A stretch of DNA of 64,000 bases from Farysia itapuensis (Eukaryota; Basidiomycota; Ustilaginomycetes; Ustilaginales; Ustilaginaceae): assembly GCA_023212645.1 (NCBI GenBank), contig JALBYC010000003.1, forward strand, positions 248,001-312,000, read 5' to 3'. Positions 45,081 to 55,006 of this stretch are shown piece by piece. The position numbers and the translations under genes were made by a program. The notes under the pieces are model-generated. The model made no database searches. It had not been told where the DNA came from and was given only the letters and a program-made list of their open reading frames with translations. Every line of letters starts with the position of its first letter. Within the stretch, counting starts at the first letter, position 1.

Positions 45081-45599
45081 CGCAGTATAGCTCCACGTCC
45101 GTAGCCTGTTAGTGCGTACATCGGAATTTGACATAGGAAATACAACTTTGGCGCTTTTGGCGTACAAACCGTGCTACCCTCTTGCAAAATCTCCGGGACC
45201 ACCAGCGGGTTTCGGATGTTTCGAAAACACGTCCGAGAACACAGCCTCAGCGCGTATCGCCCTGGTCGGAGACATAAATTTGTTCAGACCCGAGGATACA
45301 TCAGACCGAGAGAGCAAGCCCAAGCTCTGGCTGCTATTTAGTGTTGCTCAAGGTACGTGTGGAGAGTCTGGCTCTGCATGGCCCACGTTGTCGCTTGCGC
45401 GTTCTCGCCCAGGCCAGGTGGAGGTGACCGAGATCCGAGTAAAGATGCTGGTATTTCGCCCCGACCCGTAAGCTGTAAGACGCACGAATTCGGCTTTCAA
45501 CACATTTCACTACTTCTCCACTTTGCCAAATAAACCTTCGTCCCAAGCTATACGCACACACTATCATCTTACTATCATTATATAGCATTGGAAGTCAAC
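45081..45599. other. Intergenic region before the SDR gene
   Basis: 519 bp with no recognisable gene. A TATATAG lies only about 20 bp before the SDR start, too close to be a confident TATA box. Confidence 0.4.
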
Positions 45600-46676
45600 A
45601 TGCCCGGATTTACAGCCAAAGACATTCCGGATCTGACCGGCAAGGTGGTTATCGTCACTGGAGGCAACAGTGGCCTTGGAGAGTAAGTGTTTCGCCCAGA
45701 GATGATGAAGAGCAAGCAACTGATCTGTAGAGATTGTAGAAACTCATGCTTGGAAATGGCTCGTAAAGGCGCCAAGGTTTACATGGCCGCTCGAACCGAA
45801 TCCAAAGCCCAGGATGCGATCAAAAAGATCAAGGAGACTGTCCCCAATGCCGATCTGCATTTTCTTCAGCTGGATCTGACCGACCTGAAAGCGGTGCGCA
45901 AGTCTGCCGAGACCTTTATCGGGCAAGAAAAGCGATTGGACATTCTGCTCAACAATGCCGGTGTTATGGGCACACCTTACACCAAGACGCAGGACGGCCT
46001 TGAGCTACAGGTAGGCACCAACGTTGTGGGCCACTATCTGTTCACCATGGTGCTACTGCCCACTCTCTACAACACGTCCAAACTGCCTGAGTACGAGTCC
46101 AAGTCTGCTTCCGTCCGCATTGTTCAACTGTCTAGTATGGGACATCTTGCAGCTCCAGGCAACACCAGCTTCAAGAACCTTGACGATGTCAACAAAAAGG
46201 GCTGGCCAGAAGTCAAGAGCACCTGGGACCGATACGGCAAAAGCAAGTTGGGCAACATCCTGATCGCCAACGAGTTGATCAAGATCCTGCCCAGCGACGC
46301 CCGCATTTCCAACATCTCGGTCCACCCCGGTGTGGTTGCAACAAATCTGATGCAGGGACCTGCGCAGTCGTACGGCATTATTGGCAAGGCCATGCAGGCA
46401 GCCACGGCTCCCCTCTTCACAAAGGTGCAGGATGGAACACTCACTCAGCTGTACGCCGCCACATCGCCCGAAGTCGACACGCTGAAGCTCAATGGCGCCT
46501 ACCTCGTACCCGTCGCCAAAGTCGGCAAGAAGAGCAAGCTTGCAGAGGACACCGACGGCCGACTCGGCGCTGAGCTCTTCTCGTTCTGCAACCACTTTGT
46601 AAAGGAGAAAGCCGACGTTGATGTCGCGGCACAGCTCAAGCAGGCCGGCATCAACATGCCCGCCAACCACCTGTAA
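45600..46676 (+). CDS. Short-chain dehydrogenase/reductase (retinol-dehydrogenase-like), two exons
   Basis: Exons 45600-45682 and 45740-46676 join to 339 residues. The acceptor at 45739 was chosen because it keeps the family spacing: TGGNSGLGE then NSCLEMARKGAKVYMAAR. The next AG upstream would insert three residues into the cofactor helix. Other motifs are NNAGVM, the catalytic YGKSK and HPGVVATNL. The Arg after the second strand (AARTES) favours NADP(H). Proteins of this group reduce lipid-like aldehydes or ketones; the substrate is unknown. Confidence 0.88.
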
Positions 46677-46805
46677 CGCCCCACCGTCGCCTCTCGCTCG
46701 TCGAGCGCGTTCTGGGAATGTTACATTGCACCCGTGGAATCAGATCATGTGTATATACAACGGGAAGGGAGGAAGCTGAAGGAAAGTGTTGCTGCATGTG
46801 GCACG

Positions 46806-47711
46806 TTAAAAGTCGTGTCTGTCGCTGAGTGGATCCTTGATGCTGCTGTTGCGGTGGTTGTTGTTGTTGTTGTTGCTGCTGCTACGGTTATAGTTGTCAC
46901 CATTGTCGAAGCTGTAGCTGTCGCAACCGTAGGATTGTTGGGTGGGGGTGCCCAGAACTTCAGCTTCACGCGCCCAGCGGTCCTTCTTCTTGGGCTTAGA
47001 GCTTCTCCATTTGGATGAGGAAGAGCTGTTGTCATGGCCGTAGCTGCTCGTGTTGGTAGAAGAGCTTTCGCCTCCAAGTCCATATCGTTCGGCGTAGCGA
47101 TTACCCAGACTCCTGCGAGAGCTGCTGCGCGAAAGTGAATCGCGGCCAGGGCTGGTTTGTCCGCCGCTGAGAATAGCGCCCGTGACAGGGTCCCGCTCGA
47201 CTCTGCCACTTTGGCGTTCGCTGGGCCTGCGCTCATCGGCATACGGGTCTTCCCGCTCAGCTCGAGGACTGTCTTCCACATTGTCGGCCCAGGGCGAGAG
47301 GAAGTGGCTACCAGCACGCACGTTACCACGTTTGATAGCATCGGGGTCCTTTCGCGTTTCGCCGGTGATGGGGTCCACAATGACGTCCTGGTTGTTGTAG
47401 TCGTTGCCCGAGTCGCCGTATCGGTCGGACCAGCCGTTCTGCGAGCGCTTTGAACGGTAGTCTTTCACCAAGCCGTAGCGAATTGCCCACGAGGGCGAAT
47501 GTCGAGCGTTCTTGTTGTTGCGGATGTTCTGAATCCAGAAATTGTGAACATGGCCAGGGATATAACCTGCAATGGTGCAGAACAGGTTGATGACGAAATC
47601 AAGACCTACGCCGAACCGAATGAGTACAGCGAGGGGAGGCAGAAGCCATCCACAGACCATGACGACACCATGGAATGCATGATGCCTCTGAATGAGACCT
47701 TTCTTTGCCAT
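46806..47711 (-). CDS. PMP3/UPF0057-domain membrane protein with long Ser/Asn-rich tail
   Basis: A 301-residue protein from the ATG at 47711. The first 60 residues are a PMP3 (UPF0057) domain with two helices, including GWLLPPLAVLIRFGVGLDF and NLFCTIAGYIPGHVHNFW. PMP3 proteins are normally 50-60 residues and affect plasma-membrane potential and salt tolerance. Here about 240 hydrophilic residues follow, with two DPITGE/DPVTGA-type motifs, many Arg/Ser/Asp residues and an Asn run near the end coded by an AAC repeat. The open frame extends upstream but the family start is clear. Tailed PMP3 proteins occur in fungi; the tail has no known function. Confidence 0.88.
   Translation of the reverse strand: MAKKGLIQRHHAFHGVVMVCGWLLPPLAVLIRFGVGLDFVINLFCTIAGYIPGHVHNFWIQNIRNNKNARHSPSWAIRYGLVKDYRSKRSQNGWSDRYGDSGNDYNNQDVIVDPITGETRKDPDAIKRGNVRAGSHFLSPWADNVEDSPRAEREDPYADERRPSERQSGRVERDPVTGAILSGGQTSPGRDSLSRSSSRRSLGNRYAERYGLGGESSSTNTSSYGHDNSSSSSKWRSSKPKKKDRWAREAEVLGTPTQQSYGCDSYSFDNGDNYNRSSSNNNNNNHRNSSIKDPLSDRHDF
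46856..46884. repeat. Trinucleotide microsatellite in the PMP3-like gene
   Basis: A GTT/GCT run on the plus strand coding Asn (and Ser) residues in the C-terminal tail on the minus strand. It is likely to vary in length between strains. Confidence 0.7.
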
Positions 47712-47886
47712 GACGTGGACCGAGGCTGAGATGCGAAAAGTGGTGGGGAAGAGGAGGAGGGTTTGCCTCTGCTGTAGACTGGGCCGATTCCCCATTCGGC
47801 CATCTCTCGGCGCGCGTCCGGAAACGCCCAAAATTGCATGATTGCAAAACATGGTTGTTTCATTGTTAGAGTACGGCCGTCAAAAT

Positions 47887-47910
47887 CGCACTTGCGCACT
47901 TGCGCACTTG
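47887..47910. repeat. 8-bp tandem repeat, three units, in a divergent promoter
   Basis: Three contiguous copies of cgcacttg followed by a partial, diverged copy, in the 278-bp promoter between the PMP3-like and DsbA-like genes. Confidence 0.8.
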
Positions 47911-47989
47911 CGCCCTGCGCCTTCGGGTCTTCGGTGTTGGCTTGAACTGTGCACGGCTTGTGACTGTACAGTGTACACTATCACTAGCC

Positions 47990-48826
47990 ATGGCTCTGCC
48001 TCCGTCGTTGCAGGCACTTTCTATCGGTGCGCTGACTGCGCCAAACACACTCGAGCTGTTTGTTGATTATCTTTGCCCGTTCTCGGCAAAGCAGCTAAAA
48101 GGTGTTCATCAGTACCTGCTCCCTCTTGTCCTCGGCGATGCAGCTCCGTATAAGAACAAGGTTCGCATCGTTGTCAGGCCATATCCACAGCCATGGCATT
48201 CAAACTCGACGCTGCTTCACGAATCAGCCCTTGCTGTGGCCAAGATCGCACTGACTAACCCGACAATCACCTCACAGCCGAGCCGGAATGCTTTCTGGCT
48301 CTACTCGATTGAATTGATGCAGAACCAGGAAAAGTACTTTGACGGTCCGGCTCGCGGCAAGGCTCCCGATCAAGTGCGCTCCGAGCTAGCCACCTTGGCC
48401 ATCGAAACCGTCGGCGAGCTTCCGAAAAAGCGAAAGGAGGCTGCCTTGCACAGAGACTTGGAAGGTGTCCCATTGGGCCAGTCTGTCAAGAATCTCATTC
48501 GTGTCGAAAAGGAGGGTAACGGCGGCAGCGCCGTCGTTCCCGAGCTCAAGTATTGTGTAAGTCTGCTTGGTCTCTCTATCCGCATAGTCACTTGCTAATC
48601 TTTGCTCTGCACCATCTCGTCACAGGTCAAGCTGGGCCGTCAGAACGGCATTCACGTCACTCCTACTTGCCGTAAGTCTCCGCACGAGGTCTGCTGATAA
48701 CCTCATGCTGACACGCGGATCCTTGCTATATGTCGTACAGTATGGAACGGTCTTGTGGAAGGCAGTATTTCATCGTCCTTCGACGAGGCTAGCTGGAAAG
48801 AGTTCTTGTCCAAGCAAGTCGCCTAA
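47990..48826 (+). CDS. DsbA-like thioredoxin-fold protein, three exons
   Basis: Exons 47990-48556, 48626-48671 and 48741-48826 join to 232 residues. The start LELFVDYLCPFSAKQLKG shows a thioredoxin-type active loop CPFS with one Cys only, so a disulfide oxidase role is unlikely. The C-terminal part NGIHVTPTCLWNGLVEGSISSSF has the cis-proline loop (HVTPT) and the final strand of the DsbA fold. There is no signal peptide. Similar cytosolic proteins exist in fungi without a known function. The two small introns (69 nt each) have GTAAGT donors. Confidence 0.85.
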
Positions 48827-48931
48827 CGTTCTCTACATCAACTCACTGTCTTGTGCACCATCTCTGTCAAGCAATGAATCATGATAAACTGAGCTGAGAA
48901 ATGATACACAATACTAACTAGAAGGGAGGAT

Positions 48932-50689
48932 CTAAGCAAAGGCCTTGTTGGCGAGCCATCGGTTGATCATGTCGGAAGCCGCCTCAGGCTGGTCGTACGG
49001 GACCATATGACCGGCCTCGTAGATCTGGATGAAAGCGACGTTACCAGCGCCTTTGCCGCCCTTGCGCACCAGACCGGCAGACTTGCCGTCAACCGACCAT
49101 TCCTTACCGGTGCCGTTGTTGAACTCGTCAAGGTAGCTCGTCTGCAGGTTTTGCATCCACTCGAGGTTGCCCATGTAGTTGCACATAAAGTCAGCCTCGC
49201 CGACGTAGATGAGAACACGGATACCGTCCTCGATGAGCTCGGGCAGCAGCGCCGACGAATCGTGCATACTGTCGCCTTGGAGCAAGAAGGCCTGGTTGAT
49301 GTTCATGTTGCAAGACTGGAACTTGACCGAGTCAGGAATGCCGAGGTTCTGCTTGATCTCTTGCGAGTTGAGCAGGGTCTCGATGTACTCCATGTCTTTG
49401 TAGCAAAGCGGGCCGTCCTTCTCACGGTCACACTTCTTGCGAACATCGTACAAGTTACGGCCAGTGTCTTGGGCAGGTCCATACAGTCTGCTCCAGCAGT
49501 AGATGGCAGCTGGCGTGCAGGTGAGGCGATTGTTGTACTTCTGGCACGAGTCAATCAGCGATTTGCACGTAGCTGCCTGCTTCTCGAGCTGGTTGCAAGT
49601 GTCGCTCTTGGGGTCAAAGAGTGCGTACTTGTTCTTAGCTCCACAAGCATACTCGGGAACAGAAGGAAACTGGTACTGGGGTGCACTCAAGCCGTTACCG
49701 ATCATGACAGTGTCGAGGTTGATGTGCTTGGGAGCCAGAGCTGGGTTGCTGTACTGGGTCACAGCCAGGTTCTGGTTCTTCTTGTAGATTGTCGAGGCGA
49801 TGTTGGGCAGATAAGTGCCGGCGTACGATTCACCAGAGGCGGTAAACGGCAGCTTGGAATACTCGGGGAATTTGGAGAAGAATAGCTGGAGGAAAGCCCA
49901 GACATCCTCTGCCGCAGCGGGAGTGTTGTTGACCTCGTCATTCTCCGAGTAGGAGTAGCCAACATCGACAGGCTGATCGAGGAAGAGCAAGTTGGCCTTG
50001 TTGTTCCACGAGTGTGGGTTCCTCTTGGTCGAGCGGCCCTCGTCTGTGACGCGGCAAGGTCCGAGCTCGAACAACAAGCCGGTGGAGGAAGAGCAGCCAG
50101 GTCCACCGTTGAGCCAAAGCACGACCGGGTCGTCCTTGGGCTTGTTGCGCGACTCGAAGAAGATGAACCACAGATGCTTGGTCTCAGAGATATCAAGGTA
50201 ACCACTGTGCTGCACGACGTCCTTGTCGCAGAAAGGCTTGGACTGAGTGCTGAGTCGCAGTGAGTATTCGGGGAAGGATGGGTGAACAAGACGCTCAAAC
50301 TCCATTCCGTCGACCATGACGTTGCCAGTCTGAATCCAGTCGTCGGTCTTGCTCTTGATACCGGTCATGGCTTCTTGGATCTTGTGCTCGATGCGCTCGA
50401 TCTCGTGCTCAGTCCAGGACAGGATGTCTTCGGCTTGTTTCATAGACTCTGAGAAAAGTCCGCCCAGCTTCTGCTTGGCTGGAGCAGTGAAGGTGTTGTC
50501 GGACACCTCAATGTTGGAGAAATCCGGTCGACCGAGAGAAGCGACTTCGTTGTCTTGCTCCCAGACCAGGTTACCAGTCTGGTCGTAGTGAATCTGCTCG
50601 ACAGGTGCAGGAATGTGCGCGGCCTTGGCAAGGCCGGCGGCGCAGACAAGAACAGCCGAAGCTGTTGAGAGCCAGGAAGTTGATCTCAT
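48932..50689 (-). CDS. Carboxypeptidase Y-like serine carboxypeptidase (vacuolar)
   Basis: A 585-residue preproenzyme. A signal peptide (about residues 1-23) is followed by a propeptide of about 120 residues. The mature part has LWLNGGPGCSS, the nucleophile Ser288 (GESYAG), Asp500 (EADFMCN) and His561 (GHMVPYDQP). The Cys in MCNY and in GGPGCSS is typical of carboxypeptidase Y, which removes C-terminal residues in the vacuole. The long propeptide also fits CPY. Unusually many GTC and AAC codons suggest strong expression, and a long antisense open frame is the resulting shadow. A TATA element lies about 55 bp upstream. Confidence 0.93.
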   Translation of the reverse strand: MRSTSWLSTASAVLVCAAGLAKAAHIPAPVEQIHYDQTGNLVWEQDNEVASLGRPDFSNIEVSDNTFTAPAKQKLGGLFSESMKQAEDILSWTEHEIERIEHKIQEAMTGIKSKTDDWIQTGNVMVDGMEFERLVHPSFPEYSLRLSTQSKPFCDKDVVQHSGYLDISETKHLWFIFFESRNKPKDDPVVLWLNGGPGCSSSTGLLFELGPCRVTDEGRSTKRNPHSWNNKANLLFLDQPVDVGYSYSENDEVNNTPAAAEDVWAFLQLFFSKFPEYSKLPFTASGESYAGTYLPNIASTIYKKNQNLAVTQYSNPALAPKHINLDTVMIGNGLSAPQYQFPSVPEYACGAKNKYALFDPKSDTCNQLEKQAATCKSLIDSCQKYNNRLTCTPAAIYCWSRLYGPAQDTGRNLYDVRKKCDREKDGPLCYKDMEYIETLLNSQEIKQNLGIPDSVKFQSCNMNINQAFLLQGDSMHDSSALLPELIEDGIRVLIYVGEADFMCNYMGNLEWMQNLQTSYLDEFNNGTGKEWSVDGKSAGLVRKGGKGAGNVAFIQIYEAGHMVPYDQPEAASDMINRWLANKAFA

Positions 50690-50740
50690 GGCTGTGGGTG
50701 TGAGTGATGTGGAGAGGAGAGGAGGAAGATAGGGACGAGA

Positions 50741-50750
50741 GATATATAAG
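50741..50750 (-). promoter_or_regulatory. TATA box of the carboxypeptidase Y-like gene
   Basis: Minus strand cttatatatc, about 55 bp upstream of the ATG at 50689. Confidence 0.5.
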
Positions 50751-50957
50751 CAGACAGGGCGCTCGCACTGATCGACATCCGCTTGCGGAAGCTGTACCCC
50801 TCAATCCGGACTTGTATTCTGCTATAAATAACCGATCTGAGTGCCAAATACAAACAAAAGTGGAGGCGAAAGTCAAGTTGAAATTCCGCGCGGCAGCGAC
50901 TCAGCCGTTCAAGGTGGCTGAGAACCAGGACAGCCACAGCCACCATCAAGCAACACC

Positions 50958-51223
50958 ATGCCTCACAATCTCAAAAACCCAGATGGTACCGTCAACTTCG
51001 ACGCAGTGAAGAAAGAGACGGCGTTTCTCAAAGGGTGAGTGGCTTGTGCAATCGAACAAACAGGCGTGCGTCCTGACTTTCCTTCTGAGACAGTAAATAC
51101 GCTCAAAACGCCGAAAATATACAGAAGAATATGGCCAAGGAGCAAGGGGCCAGTGAAAATGGTCAGGCGCAATCTACAGACAAACGAGCAGGGGACATCG
51201 TGCCACCAAAAGCAGACAAATAA
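50958..51223 (+). CDS. Orphan 68-residue hydrophilic protein, two exons
   Basis: Exons 50958-51034 and 51094-51223 join through a GTGAGT...CAG intron of 59 nt to 68 residues. The protein has no signal or membrane segment, is rich in Lys, Asn, Gln and Glu, and probably forms a helix around KKETAFLKGKYAQNAENIQK. I do not recognise the family. The good splice sites, frame conservation across the join and tight packing (18 bp to the stop of the next gene) support it as a real gene. It is divergent from the carboxypeptidase Y-like gene. Confidence 0.6.
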
Positions 51224-51240
51224 TTACTGATTCGCTGTTA

Positions 51241-52305
51241 TCATGCAACTTTGATGACTACTTTGCCAACGTGAGCCTGACTCCACTGGTAATCGTAGGC
51301 TTCCTTTGCCTGGTCGAAGGGGAAGACCTTGTCGACCAGAGGCACGAGTCTGTGGTCGACGATGATTTGGTTCATGTGCTCAAATTGCTGACGCGAGCCC
51401 ACAAGGATACCTTTGACGTGAGCGCCAGATGCAAGGATGAGCCCGGCAACGTTGGGCGCTTCTCCCTTAGCGACGAAGCCGATGGTGGAAATGACGCCTC
51501 CGCGCTTGACCGAGTTGAAGGCCTTCTCCAAAGTGCCTGGGCCTCCAACTTCGACAACATGGTCGGCACCTTTACCATGGGTGACATCTAGAACGACTTG
51601 ATCCCAGTCTGGGTTCATGTTGTAGTTGACAATCGTAACAAACTTTCTAGCATCTTTGGGAACGAGCTCCAGGACTTTCTTGAGTTTGTCGTCGGACGAG
51701 GATGTGATGACCACCTTGGCTCCCGCTGCAACAGCAAGTTGAAGTGCGAAGACGGATACGCCTCCGGTGCCTTCAGCGACGACCGTGTCACCTGCCCGAA
51801 GCTGCTCAGATGGAACGCCATACAGGGCATTGTAGGCAGTGAGAGCTGCGCAAGGGAGCGTGGCCGCCTGCTCGTAGCTGAGGTGGGATGGGACCCGCAC
51901 AACACCGTAGTCTGGAAGCGTGACGTACTGGGCCAGCATTCCGTCCAGACCGCCACCGAGCGAACTCTTGGTTTCTTCCTTGTCAGGCGTGGAGCCAGCT
52001 TGGTGCTCCTGGGTAAAGATGCCCATGACTTTGTCACCTTTCTTCCACTTGGTGACCTTGCTTCCAACCGACACAACCTCACCGGCGCCATCCGATACCG
52101 GGATTACCTTTCCATCTTTGAGATATAGTGGGTATTGGTTCTGGGCAATGATGAGGTCGCGGAAGTTGAGCGATACGGCATGCACCTTGATGAGCACCTC
52201 GTTGGCTTCCGGCTCTGGGACGGGACCTTCCTCAATGCTGAGATTGGAGAATCCTTTGCGCTCGGAAGGCTTGGGAAGAGAGTAGTACTTCTGTGTGTTG
52301 CTCAT
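51241..52305 (-). CDS. Zinc-free medium-chain dehydrogenase/reductase (quinone-reductase-like)
   Basis: A 354-residue MDR protein. The N-terminal catalytic domain has VSLNFRDLIIAQNQYP, where zinc enzymes would have a CxxD/H site; the zinc ligands are absent, so a quinone or enone reductase role is likely. The cofactor motif is VVAEGTGGVSVFALQLA followed by VVITSSSDDKLKK, whose Ser and Lys residues fit NADP(H). The ATG at 52305 is preceded by a TATA box at about 52350. The function is inferred only at family level. Confidence 0.87.
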   Translation of the reverse strand: MSNTQKYYSLPKPSERKGFSNLSIEEGPVPEPEANEVLIKVHAVSLNFRDLIIAQNQYPLYLKDGKVIPVSDGAGEVVSVGSKVTKWKKGDKVMGIFTQEHQAGSTPDKEETKSSLGGGLDGMLAQYVTLPDYGVVRVPSHLSYEQAATLPCAALTAYNALYGVPSEQLRAGDTVVAEGTGGVSVFALQLAVAAGAKVVITSSSDDKLKKVLELVPKDARKFVTIVNYNMNPDWDQVVLDVTHGKGADHVVEVGGPGTLEKAFNSVKRGGVISTIGFVAKGEAPNVAGLILASGAHVKGILVGSRQQFEHMNQIIVDHRLVPLVDKVFPFDQAKEAYDYQWSQAHVGKVVIKVA

Positions 52306-53027
52306 GTTGTCGTGGCAGTTGCGGGTGGAAAGTGTCGTGTAAACGTATGTATATATACGGATGACTGAGAAGGAAAGGTCGCCGTAATTGCGCAATGACG
52401 CCGGTCCTTCCACCTCCACCCAGATTCTCGTCAGGGGTGGTCATAAAACCACGGAAGACGGAAAACGTGGAAAACAAATCACCGAGGCTGTTAGAGCTTT
52501 AGAACAATTTTCCTTAGAGCTCTCAGAGCTTAGACGATGGGGCACAGGGATAAAGTGCCTTTCATGCGGTCCTGCTTAATGCAAGGCCGATTGTGGATAT
52601 GCGGTGGCAGAAGCTTGGCAAGTTGCAATTCAGTCTGCTCAAACCGAGAGAAAGATGGGATGTGAGTGTTCGATTGGTGCGCCTGAGCTCTTATCTTGAT
52701 TGATTCTTCCATGGCAAAAAGGGAGGAATTTGCCGAAATTCGGGCGAAATGCGAAGAGATGGGCTCAAGGGACAATCACAAATGATAACCAAAGTCAGTT
52801 AGTGCGTCTGGAACAGTCACAGTAGCGAGGTTCAGTATTTCAAACACACACTAGTTTGACGATTGGCTCGGATTGTCGGAGCCCCATTCTGTGAGGCTTT
52901 GACGGTTCACATGGGTTGTGCACCGACCAACTTGCGAAGATCCGACGGTCGACAAGCCTAAAAAACTTTGCCGTTCCTCGAACGTCCTCCTTCCCTTTCC
53001 CCACCAACAGCTGCCCCTTCCGAGAAC
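52306..53027. promoter_or_regulatory. Divergent promoter between MDR and DHA2 genes
   Basis: 722 bp with no recognisable gene. A TATATATA element for the MDR gene is at about 52350-52357; nothing clear marks the start for the transporter. Confidence 0.45.
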
Positions 53028-54818
53028 ATGGCACCTGCACAATCTGAACGAACACCCCTGCTGTCGGGACAGAGGCCTTCGGCCCACCGACCCAGCTTTG
53101 CTGGAAGCATCGGCCGACCTGATCTTACCGAAGAGGAAGCTGAAGCCATCGCTCAGGAGAGTGCCTTTAGCGCCATCCAAGGTGCAGCGCACGGAGTGGA
53201 TCCCAATGCTTCCGCCTTCGCGCCTCCCCCGGATCAGTCTCACTTTTCCATCATTAACTCTGGCATTCCCGAAGAGGCCCCCGAGCCCGCTTTGCGAGCC
53301 GATATTTGGGTCGTGATGGGCGCCATGTGGATCGGCACCTTCCTTGCCGCTCTCGACGGTACGATCGTGGCCACCATCCTCAACACAGTCGGCAGCGAGT
53401 TCAAGGTATCCAAGGAAGTCGGATGGCTTGGAACGAGTTACCTTCTTACCCAGACTGCCTTCCAGCCCCTTTACGGCCGAGCTTCCGACATCTTCGGACG
53501 AAAGCCTGCCACCTTGTTTGCTTCAATCGTCTTCTTGATCGGCTCCCTGCTCTGCGGATTGTCTCAGACCTTTTGGCAGCTATGTGCCGCTCGTGCCATT
53601 GCCGGCATTGGCGGTGGTGGACTTACGTCCATGAGCACGATCGTCACAAGCGATCTTGTCAGTCTCAAGTCTCGAGGCACATGGCAAGGTCTTGGCAACC
53701 TCGTGTTCGCGACTGGTGCTGCTCTCGGTGGTCCCATTGGTGGTGCTCTCGCTGACGGCGGTCTCGGATGGCGATGGGCTTTCCTTCTCCAGGTGCCCCT
53801 CTGCGCTGTTCACTTTGCCGTTGTCTCGTGGAAGATCGACATTCCTGCTGGACCGGGTAGCATGGTCGAAAAGATCAAGCGAATTGACGCTCTTGGCTCG
53901 CTCTCACTCGTCGCTTCCGTCACACTTATCTTGGTCGGCTTGAGTCTCGGTGGTAATGAGCGAGAGTGGTCTGACCGCCTCGTCATTGGCTCCCTGATTG
54001 GAGGTGGAATCACCCTCGTCATCTTCATTCTTATTGAAAAGTTCGTTGCTCGAGAACCCCTCATGCCCATGTCTGTCCTCTTCAACCGCACTCCTGGCTT
54101 TGTTGCCATTGCCTGCTGGTTCATCAGCATGTCGCAATTTGGCATCATCTTCAACGTACCCACCTACTTCCAGTCGGTCGAGCAGACCAGCTCCTCGTAT
54201 GCCGGTTTGCACCTGATCCCCAACGCCATTGTCGCTTCGGCTTGCAGTCTTGGAAGCGGTCTGTTGATGGCCAGAACCGGTCGATACCGCACCATGCTGC
54301 TCATCGGAGGATTCTGCGGCTTCGCTGGACCACTCATGATGTGCTTCTGGACCCGCGGCACTTCGGAATTCCTTTACTGGTTCGCCATGCCATTTGGTGG
54401 TGCTGCTTACGGCTCGATCCTCACCATCACTCTAGTCGCTCTCATCGCCTCGGTTGATCCCAAAGACATGGCCGCTGCCACTGGTGTAACGTATCTTTTC
54501 CGAGCTACCGGCTCCGTCCTTGGCATCTCGCTCTCGAGCGCCATTCTGCAAAACAGTCTGCAGAAGAACCTCGAAAAGACCGACATCCCCCGCAAGGTTA
54601 TCGCCTCAATTCGACAGGATGCCAGCGCGATCAAGAGTCTCAGCAAGCCACTTCGTATTGCAGCCATTGGCGCATACCAGCAGTCGATGCACACCGTCTT
54701 TATCGCCATTGCCGTCGCTGGATTCTGTGCCTTTGTCTCGCTCTGGTTTATCGAGGAACGTGATTTGCCCGGCAAGAAACCCACCCCGGCCGCCCCTGCA
54801 CGCGCTCAGCGAGCGTAA
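53028..54818 (+). CDS. DHA2-type MFS transporter (multidrug / vacuolar amino acid, VBA-like)
   Basis: A 596-residue transporter with 14 predicted spans from the ATG at 53028. Span 1 carries LDGTIVATILNTVGSEF, and GRASDIFGRKP is the loop 2-3 signature. CAARAIAGIGGGGLTSMS is the antiporter motif of span 4-5. The N-terminus has ERTPLLSG, a dileucine-type signal often seen in vacuolar membrane proteins. Related fungal proteins export drugs or load basic amino acids into the vacuole; the substrate is not predictable. Strong codon bias suggests good expression. Confidence 0.9.
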   Translation: MAPAQSERTPLLSGQRPSAHRPSFAGSIGRPDLTEEEAEAIAQESAFSAIQGAAHGVDPNASAFAPPPDQSHFSIINSGIPEEAPEPALRADIWVVMGAMWIGTFLAALDGTIVATILNTVGSEFKVSKEVGWLGTSYLLTQTAFQPLYGRASDIFGRKPATLFASIVFLIGSLLCGLSQTFWQLCAARAIAGIGGGGLTSMSTIVTSDLVSLKSRGTWQGLGNLVFATGAALGGPIGGALADGGLGWRWAFLLQVPLCAVHFAVVSWKIDIPAGPGSMVEKIKRIDALGSLSLVASVTLILVGLSLGGNEREWSDRLVIGSLIGGGITLVIFILIEKFVAREPLMPMSVLFNRTPGFVAIACWFISMSQFGIIFNVPTYFQSVEQTSSSYAGLHLIPNAIVASACSLGSGLLMARTGRYRTMLLIGGFCGFAGPLMMCFWTRGTSEFLYWFAMPFGGAAYGSILTITLVALIASVDPKDMAAATGVTYLFRATGSVLGISLSSAILQNSLQKNLEKTDIPRKVIASIRQDASAIKSLSKPLRIAAIGAYQQSMHTVFIAIAVAGFCAFVSLWFIEERDLPGKKPTPAAPARAQRA

Positions 54819-55006
54819 ATTTTGGCTACACAGTCATACGCTTGCGCAAAATCTCTCTCTGAGCTTTTCTCGTTCGTACTGCATGCTTTTGTAGCTGCGT
54901 CACTTGCAATTTCTACATCCATCTCAAACCTCAGCGCGTTCCAAGAACAATCGTGTGTTAATGCTGTTTGATTCTTCTTTAAGCTTTCATGCTAATGAGG
55001 ATGCTT

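Noticed and set aside
45580..45586. TATATAG before the SDR gene as a TATA box
   Set aside because: Only about 15-20 bp from the ATG, too close for a normal core promoter.
49007..49885. A 292-codon open frame on the plus strand inside the carboxypeptidase Y-like gene
   Set aside because: It is antisense to a highly biased coding sequence; its composition (Val/Leu/Arg-rich, no motifs) is that of a frame shadow.
50958..51223. Homology of the 68-residue protein to the yeast proteinase A inhibitor IA3
   Set aside because: Similar length and polarity only; no aligned residues convinced me.
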